This document shows positions 34,365 to 42,786 of a stretch of DNA of 49,068 nt, piece after piece. The position numbers and the translations under genes are program-made. The stretch lies in the NCBI RefSeq assembly GCF_020037025.1, contig NZ_JAIQLH010000040.1, forward strand, positions 1-49,068, read 5' to 3'. Below the pieces are notes generated by a model. It was not told where the DNA came from. It worked only from the letters and a program-made list of their open reading frames with translations, and did no database searches. Numbering within the stretch: the stretch's first letter is position 1; every line of letters begins with the position of its first letter. The DNA is from Streptomyces huiliensis (GTDB lineage Bacteria > Actinomycetota > Actinomycetes > Streptomycetales > Streptomycetaceae).

Positions 34365-34391
34365 GAGCATAGCTCACTGTTACCTATGCTC
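34365..34391. promoter_or_regulatory. Inverted repeat, likely MarR operator between the ABC exporter and marR
   Basis: gagcatag (34365-34372) and ctatgctc (34384-34391) are perfect 8-bp arms with 11 bases between them, in the 100-bp divergent region. The size suits a MarR dimer site. Confidence 0.6.
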
Positions 34392-34407
34392 ACAATGCAC
34401 TTGCTCT

Positions 34408-34422
34408 TGCTAATCTGGCCCG
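34408..34422 (+). promoter_or_regulatory. Extended -10 (TGCTAATCT) giving a probable leaderless marR mRNA
   Basis: TG-C-TAATCT (-10 at 34411-34416) ends 6 bases before the ATG at 34423, and no Shine-Dalgarno is present, so transcription probably begins at or near the start codon. Confidence 0.5.
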
Positions 34423-34872
34423 ATGACCGTCCCCGACACGTCCGGACAGCTCGCCGAACAGCTCCTGCGGCTGACCCGAAGGCTCAATCGCGCGCAGAAG
34501 CGCTATCTGGACCCGGTCGGCATCACGCCCGCCCAGTCCCGCCTGCTGCGGTCCGTCGCGCACTGCGAGGAGCCGCCGCGCATGGCCGACCTGGCCGAGC
34601 GGCTGGAGGTGGTGCCCCGGGCGGTCACCACCCTCGTCGACGCCCTGGAGGCGTACGGCGCGGTGCGCCGCGTCCCCGACCCCTCCAACCGCCGGGTCAT
34701 AAGGATCGAGCTCACCGAGCGGGGCCGGGAGACCCTGCGCGCGATGCGCGAGGCGCGGCGCGCCGCGGTGGAGGAGATCCTGTCCCCGCTGACCGCCGAG
34801 CAGCGGGAGCTGCTCGGCGGCCTGCTGGACGAGCTCATGCGGGGGCAGCTCCCCCGCCACCCGCCGCGCTGA
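34423..34872 (+). CDS. MarR-family transcriptional regulator
   Basis: 149 residues, ATG 34423, with a promoter arrangement that suggests leaderless translation. The winged helix-turn-helix is typical: TPAQSRLLRSVAHC, PPRMADLAERLEVVPRAVTT, LVDALEAYGAVRRVPDPSNR (the wing, with the Asp-x-x-x-Arg signature) and RVIRIELTERG. Flanking helices form the dimer interface. It is divergent from the ABC exporter gene, and the inverted repeat between them is a likely target site. It probably represses the exporter and itself until a small molecule binds. Confidence 0.93.
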   Translation: MTVPDTSGQLAEQLLRLTRRLNRAQKRYLDPVGITPAQSRLLRSVAHCEEPPRMADLAERLEVVPRAVTTLVDALEAYGAVRRVPDPSNRRVIRIELTERGRETLRAMREARRAAVEEILSPLTAEQRELLGGLLDELMRGQLPRHPPR

Positions 34873-34878
34873 CCGGCG

Positions 34879-36504
34879 TCAGCAGCGGCTCCGGTCCTCC
34901 GTGAGCGCGCCCTGGGCTGTCGCGATCGTCCGGTCGTGGCAGAGGCCCGGCCCGGTCAGACGGTAGCGCTCGCGCGAGACGCCGGTCGCGTGCCGCTGGT
35001 CGCGCGGCACGTTCTGGTTGTACGCGGCGTCGCCGGTGTACGTGTCGTCCAGCCGCGACCACCCGGTCCGTACGCCGCCGCGCAGGGTGACGCTCTCGGC
35101 GCGGTCACCCGTCGTCAGCACCGTCCGCAGGCGCGGCCCGGTGGCCCCGGTGATCTCGCCGTCGAGGGTGTACGCGCGCTGGGTGCGGGTGGCCGTGGCG
35201 GGGCCGCGGCCGCGGACGGTGACCGTCTCGTCGTCGGTCCACCGGGCGCGCAGCCCGTCCGTCGCCTCGCCCTCGGTCCAGTGGTGCGCGGAGTCGGCCC
35301 CGACCGCGCGGCGCACGGTGGTCGCGACCCTGCCGTGCGAGGTGTCGAGGTATCCGGAGACGGTCAGGGAGTGGCCGCCCTTCGCCGTGAACCGGTGGGT
35401 GGCACCGGGCGTGTACGCCGTGTCGTTCTCGGGCGTGGTCTCGGTGTGCCCGGTGAGCGCCCCGGTGACGCGGGACGCCTTGGCGTCCTGCCAGACGAGG
35501 ATGTTGGTGGGGGTGCTCCAGCCGCTCTGCCCGGCGGGGACCCCGGCGACCGAGACGGTGATCCGGTGCGGCCGGCCGTCGTTGAGCAGCCCGGCGAACG
35601 GGGTGAGGTCGTACTCCAGCGGGCGCACGTCGAAGGCGCGCGGGGCCGGGATCACGTACCAGAGGAAGGGGTTGGACCAGCCGCCGGTCCAGATGGTCGG
35701 GTGCGGGGCGGCGATCCCCGCGAGCCGGCCGTCGACGGCCACCCGGACCTCGCGGTACGGCCCGTCGGCGGCCTTGCAGGAGTACGGCGCCGCGTCCGGC
35801 ACGGTGAGGTACCAGAACTCCTCGCAGCCGCCGCCGGATCCGGTCGCGTAGACCTCGGCGACGATCCGTTCGCTGTTGCGCGGCGTGGTCACCGTGCCCT
35901 CGTACGCCGTGCCCGCCTCGTGGGCGCCGTCGAGCGTCAGCACCCGGTCGGGGGCGGCGGCCGGGCGCGCCCGGCCCTCGGCGGCGTGGAAGGTCAGCGT
36001 CGCCTTGACCTTGATGACGCCGGTGTACGTCTCGTTGACGAGGTTGCCGATGAGCATCTCGACGGGCTGCGGGGAGCGCAGCGTGGCGGCGTACCGCGTG
36101 ACGTCCTTCTCGACCTTCCAGGCTATGCCGTCCGGCGACGGCTCTGGGGTGGAGGTGCGCAGCACCTCGACGCCGCCGACGCGCAGGTAGCCGAGGCGGT
36201 CGTACTGGCGTCCGGCGACCGAGCCGTCGAGGCGCAGGACGACCTTGTTCCAGCGGTCGCCGCAGCCCTTGGGGGGCGTGTAGGTGCTCTTGTAGGGCGT
36301 GTAGTCGCGGAATTCGGTGTCCGCGAGGGTGACGGTGCAGGAGGTGGTGCCCGGTACGGCCACCGGCGGCGCGGCGGTGACGGGGTCGTGCCAGTCGGTG
36401 CCGAACTCGGCGGGCGGTTCCGGCGGTCCGGCGGCCACGGCCGGTCCGGTGCCCAGGGCCAGGGCCGCGGCCCCGACGCACAGTGCGCGCAACAGTCGTC
36501 TCAT
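34879..36504 (-). CDS. Secreted PNGase A-like peptide-N4-asparagine amidase
   Basis: 541 residues from ATG 36504, ending 7 bp from the convergent marR gene. Residues 1-25 form a Sec signal peptide (MRRLLRALCVGAAALALG, cleavage near AVA-AG). The mature part resembles the plant/fungal-type peptide-N4-(N-acetyl-beta-glucosaminyl)asparagine amidase A domain: CTVTLADTEFRDYTPYKSTY, WNKVVLRLDGSVAGRQYDRL, GGVEVLRTSTPEPSPDGIAW, VEKDVTRYAATLRSPQPVEM and later WGG-like GGWSNPFLWYVIPAPRAFDV. Such enzymes release N-glycans from glycoproteins. An extracellular role in glycan scavenging is inferred; active-site residues are not mapped here. The ribosome site is weak. Confidence 0.82.
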   Translation of the reverse strand: MRRLLRALCVGAAALALGTGPAVAAGPPEPPAEFGTDWHDPVTAAPPVAVPGTTSCTVTLADTEFRDYTPYKSTYTPPKGCGDRWNKVVLRLDGSVAGRQYDRLGYLRVGGVEVLRTSTPEPSPDGIAWKVEKDVTRYAATLRSPQPVEMLIGNLVNETYTGVIKVKATLTFHAAEGRARPAAAPDRVLTLDGAHEAGTAYEGTVTTPRNSERIVAEVYATGSGGGCEEFWYLTVPDAAPYSCKAADGPYREVRVAVDGRLAGIAAPHPTIWTGGWSNPFLWYVIPAPRAFDVRPLEYDLTPFAGLLNDGRPHRITVSVAGVPAGQSGWSTPTNILVWQDAKASRVTGALTGHTETTPENDTAYTPGATHRFTAKGGHSLTVSGYLDTSHGRVATTVRRAVGADSAHHWTEGEATDGLRARWTDDETVTVRGRGPATATRTQRAYTLDGEITGATGPRLRTVLTTGDRAESVTLRGGVRTGWSRLDDTYTGDAAYNQNVPRDQRHATGVSRERYRLTGPGLCHDRTIATAQGALTEDRSRC

Positions 36505-36683
36505 GCGGCAGGAGTGAAGCGCGTCGGCGCGCGGCGCACCAGTAGACCTTTGGCCTGATCCTTGCGTGGAGTGCCGGACCGGCGTACCGGGACGGCGGAA
36601 ATTCGGTTGAACTCGGCGTGGTGGCGGGGCGACGCTGTCACGGCTCCCCTTCTTCCCCTCCCCCTTCGCGCCCTTGGGACGTC
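36505..36683. other. Divergent intergenic region (PNGase A-like / ABC pair)
   Basis: 179 bases without a supported gene. Less GC-rich stretches at 36540-36560 and 36595-36615 may hold promoters for both divergent genes, but no clear -35/-10 pair could be assigned. Confidence 0.3.
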
Positions 36684-38549
36684 ATGCGTATTGCCGATCT
36701 TCCCTATGCCGATCCCGGAGTGCCGGACGCCCGCTCCGGCCCCCGCCTGCTCTGGTGGCTGAGCCGCCGCCAGCTGGGCGGGCAACTGGCGGCCCTGGGG
36801 TGGGGGGTGCTGCACATGGCCGCCGTGGCCCTGTTCCCGCTGGCCGTGGGCATGACGGTGCAGGCCGTGGTCGACCGCTCGGGCTCCCGGCTGGCGGCGG
36901 CGGGCGGCCTGATGCTGCTGCTGGGCGCACTCACCGCGCTAGGCGACACCATGCTCCACCGGGTGTCCGTCACCAACTGGATCACCTCCGCGGCCCGGCT
37001 GCAGCAGTTGCTGGCCCGCAAGGCGGCCGAGTTGGGCTCTGCGCTGACGCGGCGCGTCGCCGCCGGTGAGGTCGTCACGGTCTCGACGGCGGACGTGGAG
37101 CACATCGGCTGGTTCGTGGAGACCCAGTCGCGGTTCCTCTCGGCGGTGGTCACCACGCTCGCCGTCTGCGTGGGCCTGGTCTTCTACCAGCCGGTCCTCG
37201 GCGCGGTGGTGGCGGTCGGCGTGCCGCTGCTGGTGCTCGCCGTCCTGCCGCTGCTGCCGCCGGCGACGCGCCGGGCGGACGAGCAGCGGGAGTTGGCGGG
37301 GCACGCCACGGAGCTGGCCTCGGACACGGTCGCGGGCCTGCGGGTGCTGCGCGGCATCGGCGGCGAGGAGCTGTTCCTCACCCGGTACCGCCGGGCGTCG
37401 CAGGAGGTGCGGGGGGCCTCCGTGCGCAGCGCCCGGATGTGGGCGTTGATCGCGGCGGTGCAGGTGCTGCTGCCGGGGCTGCTGATGATCGCCGTCGTCT
37501 GGCTCGGGATCGGGCTGGTGCGCGACGGCCGGGTCGGCGTCGGCGAGTTGGTGACCGTCTACGGCGTGGTCACGTTCCTGCTCTTCCCGCTGCGGCAGGT
37601 GGAGGAGGCGGCCATGGCGTACTCCTTCTCGCGGCCTTCGGCCGAACGGGCGGCCCGGCTGCTGGCGCTGCGGCGCACGGCCGAGCCGGCCGACGCCGAT
37701 GCCGATGCTGCCGCTGATGCCGGCCGCGCGCTCGGCGGCGACCTCCACGACCCGGTGACGGGACTGCGGGCCCGGGAAGGGGAGTTGACGGCCGTGGTGT
37801 GCGGGGACCCGGACGCCGCCGGGCTGCTCGCCGACCGGCTCGGCGGCCACGCGCCGCAGGCCGCGGCCGGGACGCCGTCGGTGCTGCTCGGCGGCGTGCC
37901 CCTGGACGGGGTGCCACTGGCGGCCGCCCGGGAGGCGGTGCTCGTGCAGGACAAGGACCCCGTGCTGCTCTCCGGCACCCTGGCCGAACTGCTGGACGTA
38001 CCGGCCCCGGGCCGCGTCTCGCCGGAGGCCGCGCTGGCGGCGGCGCGCTGCGACGACGTCCTGGACTCGCTGGAGCGCTCCTCGGCCGATCCGTCGGCCG
38101 GGGCCATGGCCGCCCACATCACCGAGCGGGGCCGGTCGTTGTCGGGCGGCCAGCGGCAGCGGCTGGCGCTCGCCCGGTCCCTGGTGGCGGATCCGGAGGT
38201 GCTGGTGCTGGACGAGCCGACGTCGGCGGTGGACGCGCACACCGAGGCCCGGGTCGGCGAGGGCGTGCGCGCCCTGCGCGCGGGGCGCACGACGGTGGTG
38301 TTCACCTCCAGCCCGCTGCTGCTCGACCGTGCGGACCGCGTGGTGATGGTGCGGGACGGACGGGTGGTGGCCGTGGGACGGCACGACGAACTGCTGCGCA
38401 CGGACCGCGCCTACCGCGCCGCGGTCACCCGCGCGACGGACGACGCCCCGGACGACGCCCCGGACGCCGCGCCGGACACCGCCCCGGACGCCGTCCTCAC
38501 CCGGGCGGGCGGTACATCAGCGGACGGACGGATCGGGGAATCGGAATGA
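36684..38549 (+). CDS. Heterodimeric ABC exporter subunit 1 (degenerate Walker A, intact signature)
   Basis: 621 residues from ATG 36684. Six membrane segments lie in residues about 30-310 (LGWGVLHMAAVALFPLAVGM, VVTTLAVCVGLVFYQPVLGA, VQVLLPGLLMIAVVWLGIGL). In the ATPase part the Walker A position reads CGDPDAAGLLAD, with no GK[ST], and the H-switch region reads VVFTSSPLLLDRAD with no His. The signature LSGGQRQRLALARSL and Walker B VLVLDEPTSAVD are intact. It cannot bind ATP canonically but donates a normal signature to its partner. A 12-bp repeat encoding DDAP/DAAP units lies near the end. The stop overlaps the start of subunit 2 (ATGA). Confidence 0.9.
   Translation: MRIADLPYADPGVPDARSGPRLLWWLSRRQLGGQLAALGWGVLHMAAVALFPLAVGMTVQAVVDRSGSRLAAAGGLMLLLGALTALGDTMLHRVSVTNWITSAARLQQLLARKAAELGSALTRRVAAGEVVTVSTADVEHIGWFVETQSRFLSAVVTTLAVCVGLVFYQPVLGAVVAVGVPLLVLAVLPLLPPATRRADEQRELAGHATELASDTVAGLRVLRGIGGEELFLTRYRRASQEVRGASVRSARMWALIAAVQVLLPGLLMIAVVWLGIGLVRDGRVGVGELVTVYGVVTFLLFPLRQVEEAAMAYSFSRPSAERAARLLALRRTAEPADADADAAADAGRALGGDLHDPVTGLRAREGELTAVVCGDPDAAGLLADRLGGHAPQAAAGTPSVLLGGVPLDGVPLAAAREAVLVQDKDPVLLSGTLAELLDVPAPGRVSPEAALAAARCDDVLDSLERSSADPSAGAMAAHITERGRSLSGGQRQRLALARSLVADPEVLVLDEPTSAVDAHTEARVGEGVRALRAGRTTVVFTSSPLLLDRADRVVMVRDGRVVAVGRHDELLRTDRAYRAAVTRATDDAPDDAPDAAPDTAPDAVLTRAGGTSADGRIGESE
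38439..38492 (+). repeat. 12-bp Asp-Ala-Pro-encoding repeat near the end of ABC subunit 1
   Basis: About 4.5 copies of a GACGACGCCCCG-type unit encode DDAPDDAPDAAPDTAPDA, 54 bp upstream of the subunit 1/subunit 2 junction. Confidence 0.8.
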
Positions 38550-40324
38550 TCGGCGTCGCACCACCCTCCTACGACCCGGCGGCCCCGGAGTCCGCGACCA
38601 CCCTGCCGGTCGGCGGGCCGGCGACCGTACGCCGTTGCGTACGCGAACTGGCGCGCAGGCACCGGCGGGCGCTCGTCCTGCTGGTCGTCGTCAACTCCGT
38701 CGCCGTGACGGCGTCGATGGTGGGCCCGTACCTGCTGGGCGGCCTCGTCGAGGACCTGTCGGACGGCGCGGCCGTCCGCCTGGGCCCGGTGATCTCCCTG
38801 TTCGCGGTGGCCCTGGCCGTACAGACGCTGTTCACCCGCATGACGCGGGTGCGCGGCGCGATGCTCGGCGAGGAGATGCTCGCGGACCTGCGTGAGGACT
38901 TCCTCGTCCGCTCGGTGCGGCTGCCGCCGGGCGTCCTGGAGCGCGCGGGCACCGGCGACCTGCTGTCCCGGATCACCACCGACGTCGACCGGCTGGCGAA
39001 CGCCATGCGGGAGGCGGTCCCCGAGCTGGCCATCGGCGTCGTGTGGGGCGTACTGCTGCTGGGCGCCCTGACCGTGACCGCGCCGCCGCTGGCGCTGGCC
39101 GTGCTGGTGGCGCTGCCGCTGCTGATCGCCGGCTGCCGCTGGTACTTCCCGCGCGCCCCGCGCGCCTACCGTGCGGAGGCGGCGGGCTACGCCGCGGTCT
39201 CCGCGTCCCTGGCGGAGACGGTGGACGCCGGACGCACCATAGAGGCGCACCGCCTGGGCGCGCGCCGGGTCGCGCTCTCCGACCGGCGGATCCTGGAGTG
39301 GACCCGCTGGGAGCGGTACACCCTCTGGCTGCGCACGGTGTTCTACCCCGTGGTCAACATGACGCACGCGCTCGTGACCGGTTCGGTACTGCTCCTCGGC
39401 GGGGTCTTCGTCCTGCAAGGGTGGATCTCGGTCGGCCAGTTGACGACCGGCGCGCTGTTCGCCCAGATGTTGACCGAACCGGTGGGCATCGTGCTGCGCT
39501 GGTACGACGAGCTCCAGGTGGCCCAGGTGTCGCTGGCCCGGCTGGTGGGCGTCCGCGAGATCGAGCCCGCCGGGGGCGACGCGGCGGTCCGGCCGGAGGG
39601 GCGGGCCGTACGGGCGGAGGACGTGCGCTTCGGCTACGCCCCGGGGCACGACGTGCTGCACGACGTGTCCCTGGACGTGCCGCCCGGTACGCGGGTGGCA
39701 CTGGTCGGCCCGTCCGGCGCGGGCAAGTCGACGCTGGGACGGCTGCTGGCGGGCATCTACGCGCCGCGCGCCGGCGCCGTGACCCTGGGCGGCGCCGAGC
39801 TGTCCCGGATGCCGGCCGAGGAGGTACGTCGGCACGTGGCGCTCGTCAACCAGGAGCACCACGTCTTCGTCGGCTCGCTCCGCGACAACCTGCTGCTGGC
39901 CCGATCCGGCGCCGGGGACGAGGAGCTGTGGGCGGCGCTGAAGGTGGTGGACGCCGAGGAGTGGGCGCGGGCGCTGGACGAGGGGCTGGACACCGAGGTG
40001 GGCTCGGGCGGGCTCGCCCTCACCCCCGCCCAGGCCCAGCAGATCGCGCTGGCGCGGCTGGTCCTGGCCGACCCGCACACGCTGGTGCTGGACGAGGCGA
40101 CGTCGCTGCTGGACCCGCGGGCGGCCCGGCGATTGGAGAGCTCGCTGGCCAGGGTGCTGGAGGGGCGGACGGTCGTGGCCATCGCGCACCGGCTGCACAC
40201 GGCGCACGACGCCGACGTGATCGCGGTCGCGGAGGACGGCCGGATCAGCGAACTGGGCAGCCACGACGAACTCGTCGCGGCGGACGGGACGTACGCGGCG
40301 CTGTGGCGGTCCTGGCAGCGGTAG
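38546..40324 (+). CDS. Heterodimeric ABC exporter subunit 2 (intact Walker A, degenerate signature)
   Basis: 592 residues from ATG 38546, overlapping the subunit 1 stop. Membrane segments fall in residues about 35-310 (ALVLLVVVNSVAVTASMVGP, VVWGVLLLGALTVTAPPLAL). The ATPase has Walker A VGPSGAGKSTLGRLLAG, Q-loop VNQEHHVFVG, Walker B TLVLDEATSLLD and H-switch VVAIAHRLHT, but the signature reads LALTPAQAQQIALARLV instead of LSGGQ. With subunit 1 this gives one competent composite site (its Walker A plus the partner LSGGQ) and one degenerate site. Its position next to the NRPS locus suggests export of the peptide product. No iron box precedes the pair. Confidence 0.9.
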   Translation: MIGVAPPSYDPAAPESATTLPVGGPATVRRCVRELARRHRRALVLLVVVNSVAVTASMVGPYLLGGLVEDLSDGAAVRLGPVISLFAVALAVQTLFTRMTRVRGAMLGEEMLADLREDFLVRSVRLPPGVLERAGTGDLLSRITTDVDRLANAMREAVPELAIGVVWGVLLLGALTVTAPPLALAVLVALPLLIAGCRWYFPRAPRAYRAEAAGYAAVSASLAETVDAGRTIEAHRLGARRVALSDRRILEWTRWERYTLWLRTVFYPVVNMTHALVTGSVLLLGGVFVLQGWISVGQLTTGALFAQMLTEPVGIVLRWYDELQVAQVSLARLVGVREIEPAGGDAAVRPEGRAVRAEDVRFGYAPGHDVLHDVSLDVPPGTRVALVGPSGAGKSTLGRLLAGIYAPRAGAVTLGGAELSRMPAEEVRRHVALVNQEHHVFVGSLRDNLLLARSGAGDEELWAALKVVDAEEWARALDEGLDTEVGSGGLALTPAQAQQIALARLVLADPHTLVLDEATSLLDPRAARRLESSLARVLEGRTVVAIAHRLHTAHDADVIAVAEDGRISELGSHDELVAADGTYAALWRSWQR

Positions 40325-40407
40325 GCGAAGGCCGCGCGGCGGCAGCGGTAGGCGAAGGCCGCGCGGCGGCAGGTGAAGGCCGCGCGGCGGTAGGCGAGGG
40401 CCGCGCC
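40325..40407. repeat. Intergenic tandem repeat containing GCCGCGCGGC palindromes
   Basis: Three copies of GGCGAAGGCCGCGCGGCGG-like sequence with spacers of variable length, plus a fourth partial copy, fill the gap between convergent genes. Each copy includes the 10-bp palindrome GCCGCGCGGC and could form hairpins with terminator function. Confidence 0.7.
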
Positions 40408-40414
40408 GGGGCCG

Positions 40415-42001
40415 TCAGGGAGACGGCGCTCCCGTGAGCGCGGCGAGGGCCCGGCGGAGGACGTCGTCGTCCGCCGGGCGGCCGGTCCAGCGGGCGCCGA
40501 CGTACCCGTCGGGCCGGACGAGCAGCGCTCCGTGCGGGCCGAGGCCGCAGGGCCCGGCGTGCTCGGGCGGCAGCGGCTCGACGCGCAGCGGCCAACGGGT
40601 GGCGGCGCCGCTCTGCCGCCCCCACCGCACCGGGTCCGGGGTGAGGACGGTGAACCACTCGCCGAGGGCGTCGAGCGTGGAGCGGCCGGGCGCGAGCCAG
40701 TGGTGCGGCAGCCGGTGCCCCGGCTCGGCGGTGGGGACGTAGTCCGTGCCGCCGACGGGCTCGGACGGGGCGTCGGGGCCGGTACGGTCGGTGCGGACGG
40801 CGGCGGAGCGGTAGGCGGCGCCGAGGACGAGGCCGAGCTGGGCGAAGTACTCCTCCGACCAGGGCAGTTCGACCCGCTCGGGCGCCACGTCGCCGGCGCG
40901 GAGCTGCTCCTGTCGGTGCCGCTGCACCTGCTGGAGCAGCCGGGTATTGGCCACGGTCTGGTCCAGCGTCCGCAGGGCGACCGGCCGGCGTTCCGCCGCG
41001 TAGGTGTCCAGGAGGTCCGGTCCGGCCCAGCCTCGGAGCACCCCGGCCAGTTTCCAGCACAGGTTGTGCGCGTCGGCGACGCCGGTGTTCATGCCCAGGC
41101 CGCCGATGATGGGCATCGCGTGCGCGGCGTCGCCGGCCAACAGGACGCGGCCGTGCCGGAGGCGTTCGGCGACGAACGCGTGCATCACCCAGTGCTGCAC
41201 GCGCAGCACCTCGATCCCCGCCGGCGCCCCGGGCCCGAGGGCGTGCGCGACGAGCCCGGCCCAGTCGGCGTGCTCGGTGTCGCCGGGGCTGGGGGCGAAC
41301 CACGACCAGCCGCCTTCCGGGTAGAGCGGGAGGAAGGAGCCGTGCGCGGTGAAGTAGACCCCGGCGGGCCGGTCGGCGCTCCAGCGGCCGAGGTCGGCGT
41401 CGAAGACGACGGTGGTGATGTCCCCCAGGACCCCGGGGCCCGTGGTGCCGATGCCCAGCAGACTCCGGACGGTGGAGCGCGCGCCGTCGGCGGCGAGGAC
41501 GTACCGGGCGCGGATCCGCGTCTCGACGCCGCCGTCCCGGTCGTGGAGCACGGCCGTGACGCCGTCGGCGTCCTCGGTCAGGCCGGTCAGCTCCGTGCCG
41601 AACCGGACGGGCGCGTCCGCCGCGTCCAACAGGATGGGTTCCAGGCGGTCCTGCGAGGTGACGACGCCGCGCAGCGGACTCTGCGGCACCGGCGCGTCGA
41701 TCCCGACCATGGCCGCGGTCGCGAAGTCGCGGCCGTCGAGGGTGTCGCGGAAGCGGATGCGGCCGTACTCCGGCGGGAAGGCGGCGGCGGTGATCCGGGC
41801 GGCCGTTCCGAGCCCGCGGAAGATCTCCATCGAGCGCACGTTGACCAGCCGGGACCGCGGGAAGGGCGACAGCGCGCGGTGCTTCTCGACCAGCAGCGCC
41901 CGGACGCCCCACCGCTCCAGGAGGGCCCGCGCGGTAAGCCCGACCGGGCCGCCCCCGACGATCAGCACCTCGGTCGCGGTCCCGGCGTCCGGTACGGGCA
42001 T
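40415..42001 (-). CDS. FAD-dependent aromatic monooxygenase (PheA/TfdB type)
   Basis: 528 residues from ATG 42001, with GGGAGG 8 nt upstream. The FAD motif LIVGGGPVGLTARALLERWG begins near residue 14, a DG motif is in YVLAADGARSTVRSLLGI, and the second FAD motif is GRVLLAGDAAHAMPIIGGLG with MNTGVADAHNL after it. The C-terminal thioredoxin-like region (LVRPDGYVGARWTG) is typical of the phenol-hydroxylase/polyketide-hydroxylase group. It hydroxylates an aromatic or related ring using NAD(P)H and O2. It is convergent with the ABC pair and divergent from the mbtH operon across 521 bp. It could tailor the NRPS product or be unrelated. Confidence 0.88.
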   Translation of the reverse strand: MPVPDAGTATEVLIVGGGPVGLTARALLERWGVRALLVEKHRALSPFPRSRLVNVRSMEIFRGLGTAARITAAAFPPEYGRIRFRDTLDGRDFATAAMVGIDAPVPQSPLRGVVTSQDRLEPILLDAADAPVRFGTELTGLTEDADGVTAVLHDRDGGVETRIRARYVLAADGARSTVRSLLGIGTTGPGVLGDITTVVFDADLGRWSADRPAGVYFTAHGSFLPLYPEGGWSWFAPSPGDTEHADWAGLVAHALGPGAPAGIEVLRVQHWVMHAFVAERLRHGRVLLAGDAAHAMPIIGGLGMNTGVADAHNLCWKLAGVLRGWAGPDLLDTYAAERRPVALRTLDQTVANTRLLQQVQRHRQEQLRAGDVAPERVELPWSEEYFAQLGLVLGAAYRSAAVRTDRTGPDAPSEPVGGTDYVPTAEPGHRLPHHWLAPGRSTLDALGEWFTVLTPDPVRWGRQSGAATRWPLRVEPLPPEHAGPCGLGPHGALLVRPDGYVGARWTGRPADDDVLRRALAALTGAPSP

Positions 42002-42522
42002 GCCGTGGTCCTCCCGCGTCGTCGGCCGAGGGCTCCGGCCGAAGCCGCCGAGCCGCACCCCACCGTCCAGGGGACCAGGGACGGGGTGCCCGCGCCAGCG
42101 CCGCGCCGCCGTTCGTGCGCTTTTCGAGGATCGGGACCCCATATCCGATACCGCCCAGTATGGGAAGCAGTGATTCAAGTCATGGTTGGCTTGCCGCCGT
42201 TGATCGGGTAGGTTCAATAACGATCTTGGTCGTGCGGGTCCGATGCACCCGGACGACAGAACGGCCGCCGGCAGGCGGCCGAGTGACAACGTTGTGCCTA
42301 ATCGGGGGGTAAGGCATGAGACTGCGGACGCGAGCGCGCGACGGTCATCGGCCACACATCCACTGACAAAACCCGGCGGCGGGTAACCGCGCCGCTTTCC
42401 CATGTCATGCACTGGACATACCGCCCGGTCTGTGCGGGCGACGGACGAGCCCGTCGCCGCCGGGCAGCCGCGGCGATGCCGCCATGCGTTCCCTCCGACA
42501 AGCCCGAGAAGGCGAGGAGACA
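42002..42522. promoter_or_regulatory. Long upstream region of the mbtH-NRPS operon
   Basis: 521 bases with no supported gene and a clear dip in GC at about 42110-42310. It holds a candidate promoter TTGGCT (42186-42191), 17 nt, TAGGTT (42209-42214); an inverted repeat cccata (42138-42143)/tatggg (42159-42164); a hairpin cggccgcc-ggca-ggcggccg (42262-42281); and a palindrome acaacgttgt (42286-42295). If the promoter is right the mRNA has a leader of about 300 nt. No DmdR/IdeR-type iron box was seen. Confidence 0.4.
42262..42281 (+). terminator. Hairpin in the presumed leader of the mbtH operon (terminator or attenuator)
   Basis: Perfect 8-bp GC stem with a 4-nt loop (42262-42269 / 42274-42281). 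No T-run follows directly. Confidence 0.35.
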
Positions 42523-42786
42523 ATGAGCAATCCGTTCGACGCCGAAGACGGCAGCTACTTCGTGCTCACGAACGACGAGGGACAGCACTCCCTCTGGCCG
42601 GCCTTCGCCGAGATCCCGGCCGGCTGGTCGGTGGCCTTCGGCGCGGCCGACCGCACGGCGTGCCTGGAGTACGTCGACGAGACGTGGACCGACCTGCGCC
42701 CCAAGTCGCTCGTCGAGGCGACGGCGGGCACGACGGGTACGGCGGGCACGACGGGTACGGCGGGCACGGCTTCTCCCGCGACCTGA
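42523..42786 (+). CDS. MbtH-like NRPS accessory protein
   Basis: 87 residues from ATG 42523, with GAGGAG upstream. The MbtH fold signatures are present: FDAEDGSYFVLTNDEGQHSL, WPAFAEIPAGWSVAFG and CLEYVDETWTDLRPKSL. MbtH proteins bind adenylation domains and enable their folding or activity, so it is expected to serve the NRPS at 47133. The usual family length is about 65-75; the extra 17 residues at the C-terminus are AGTTGT repeats from an 18-bp tandem repeat. It is the first gene of the co-directional biosynthetic series. Confidence 0.95.
   Translation: MSNPFDAEDGSYFVLTNDEGQHSLWPAFAEIPAGWSVAFGAADRTACLEYVDETWTDLRPKSLVEATAGTTGTAGTTGTAGTASPAT
42724..42768 (+). repeat. 18-bp tandem repeat in the 3' end of mbtH
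   Basis: GCGGGCACGACGGGTACG occurs twice perfectly plus a half copy, and encodes AGTTGTAGTTGTAGT. Confidence 0.9.
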
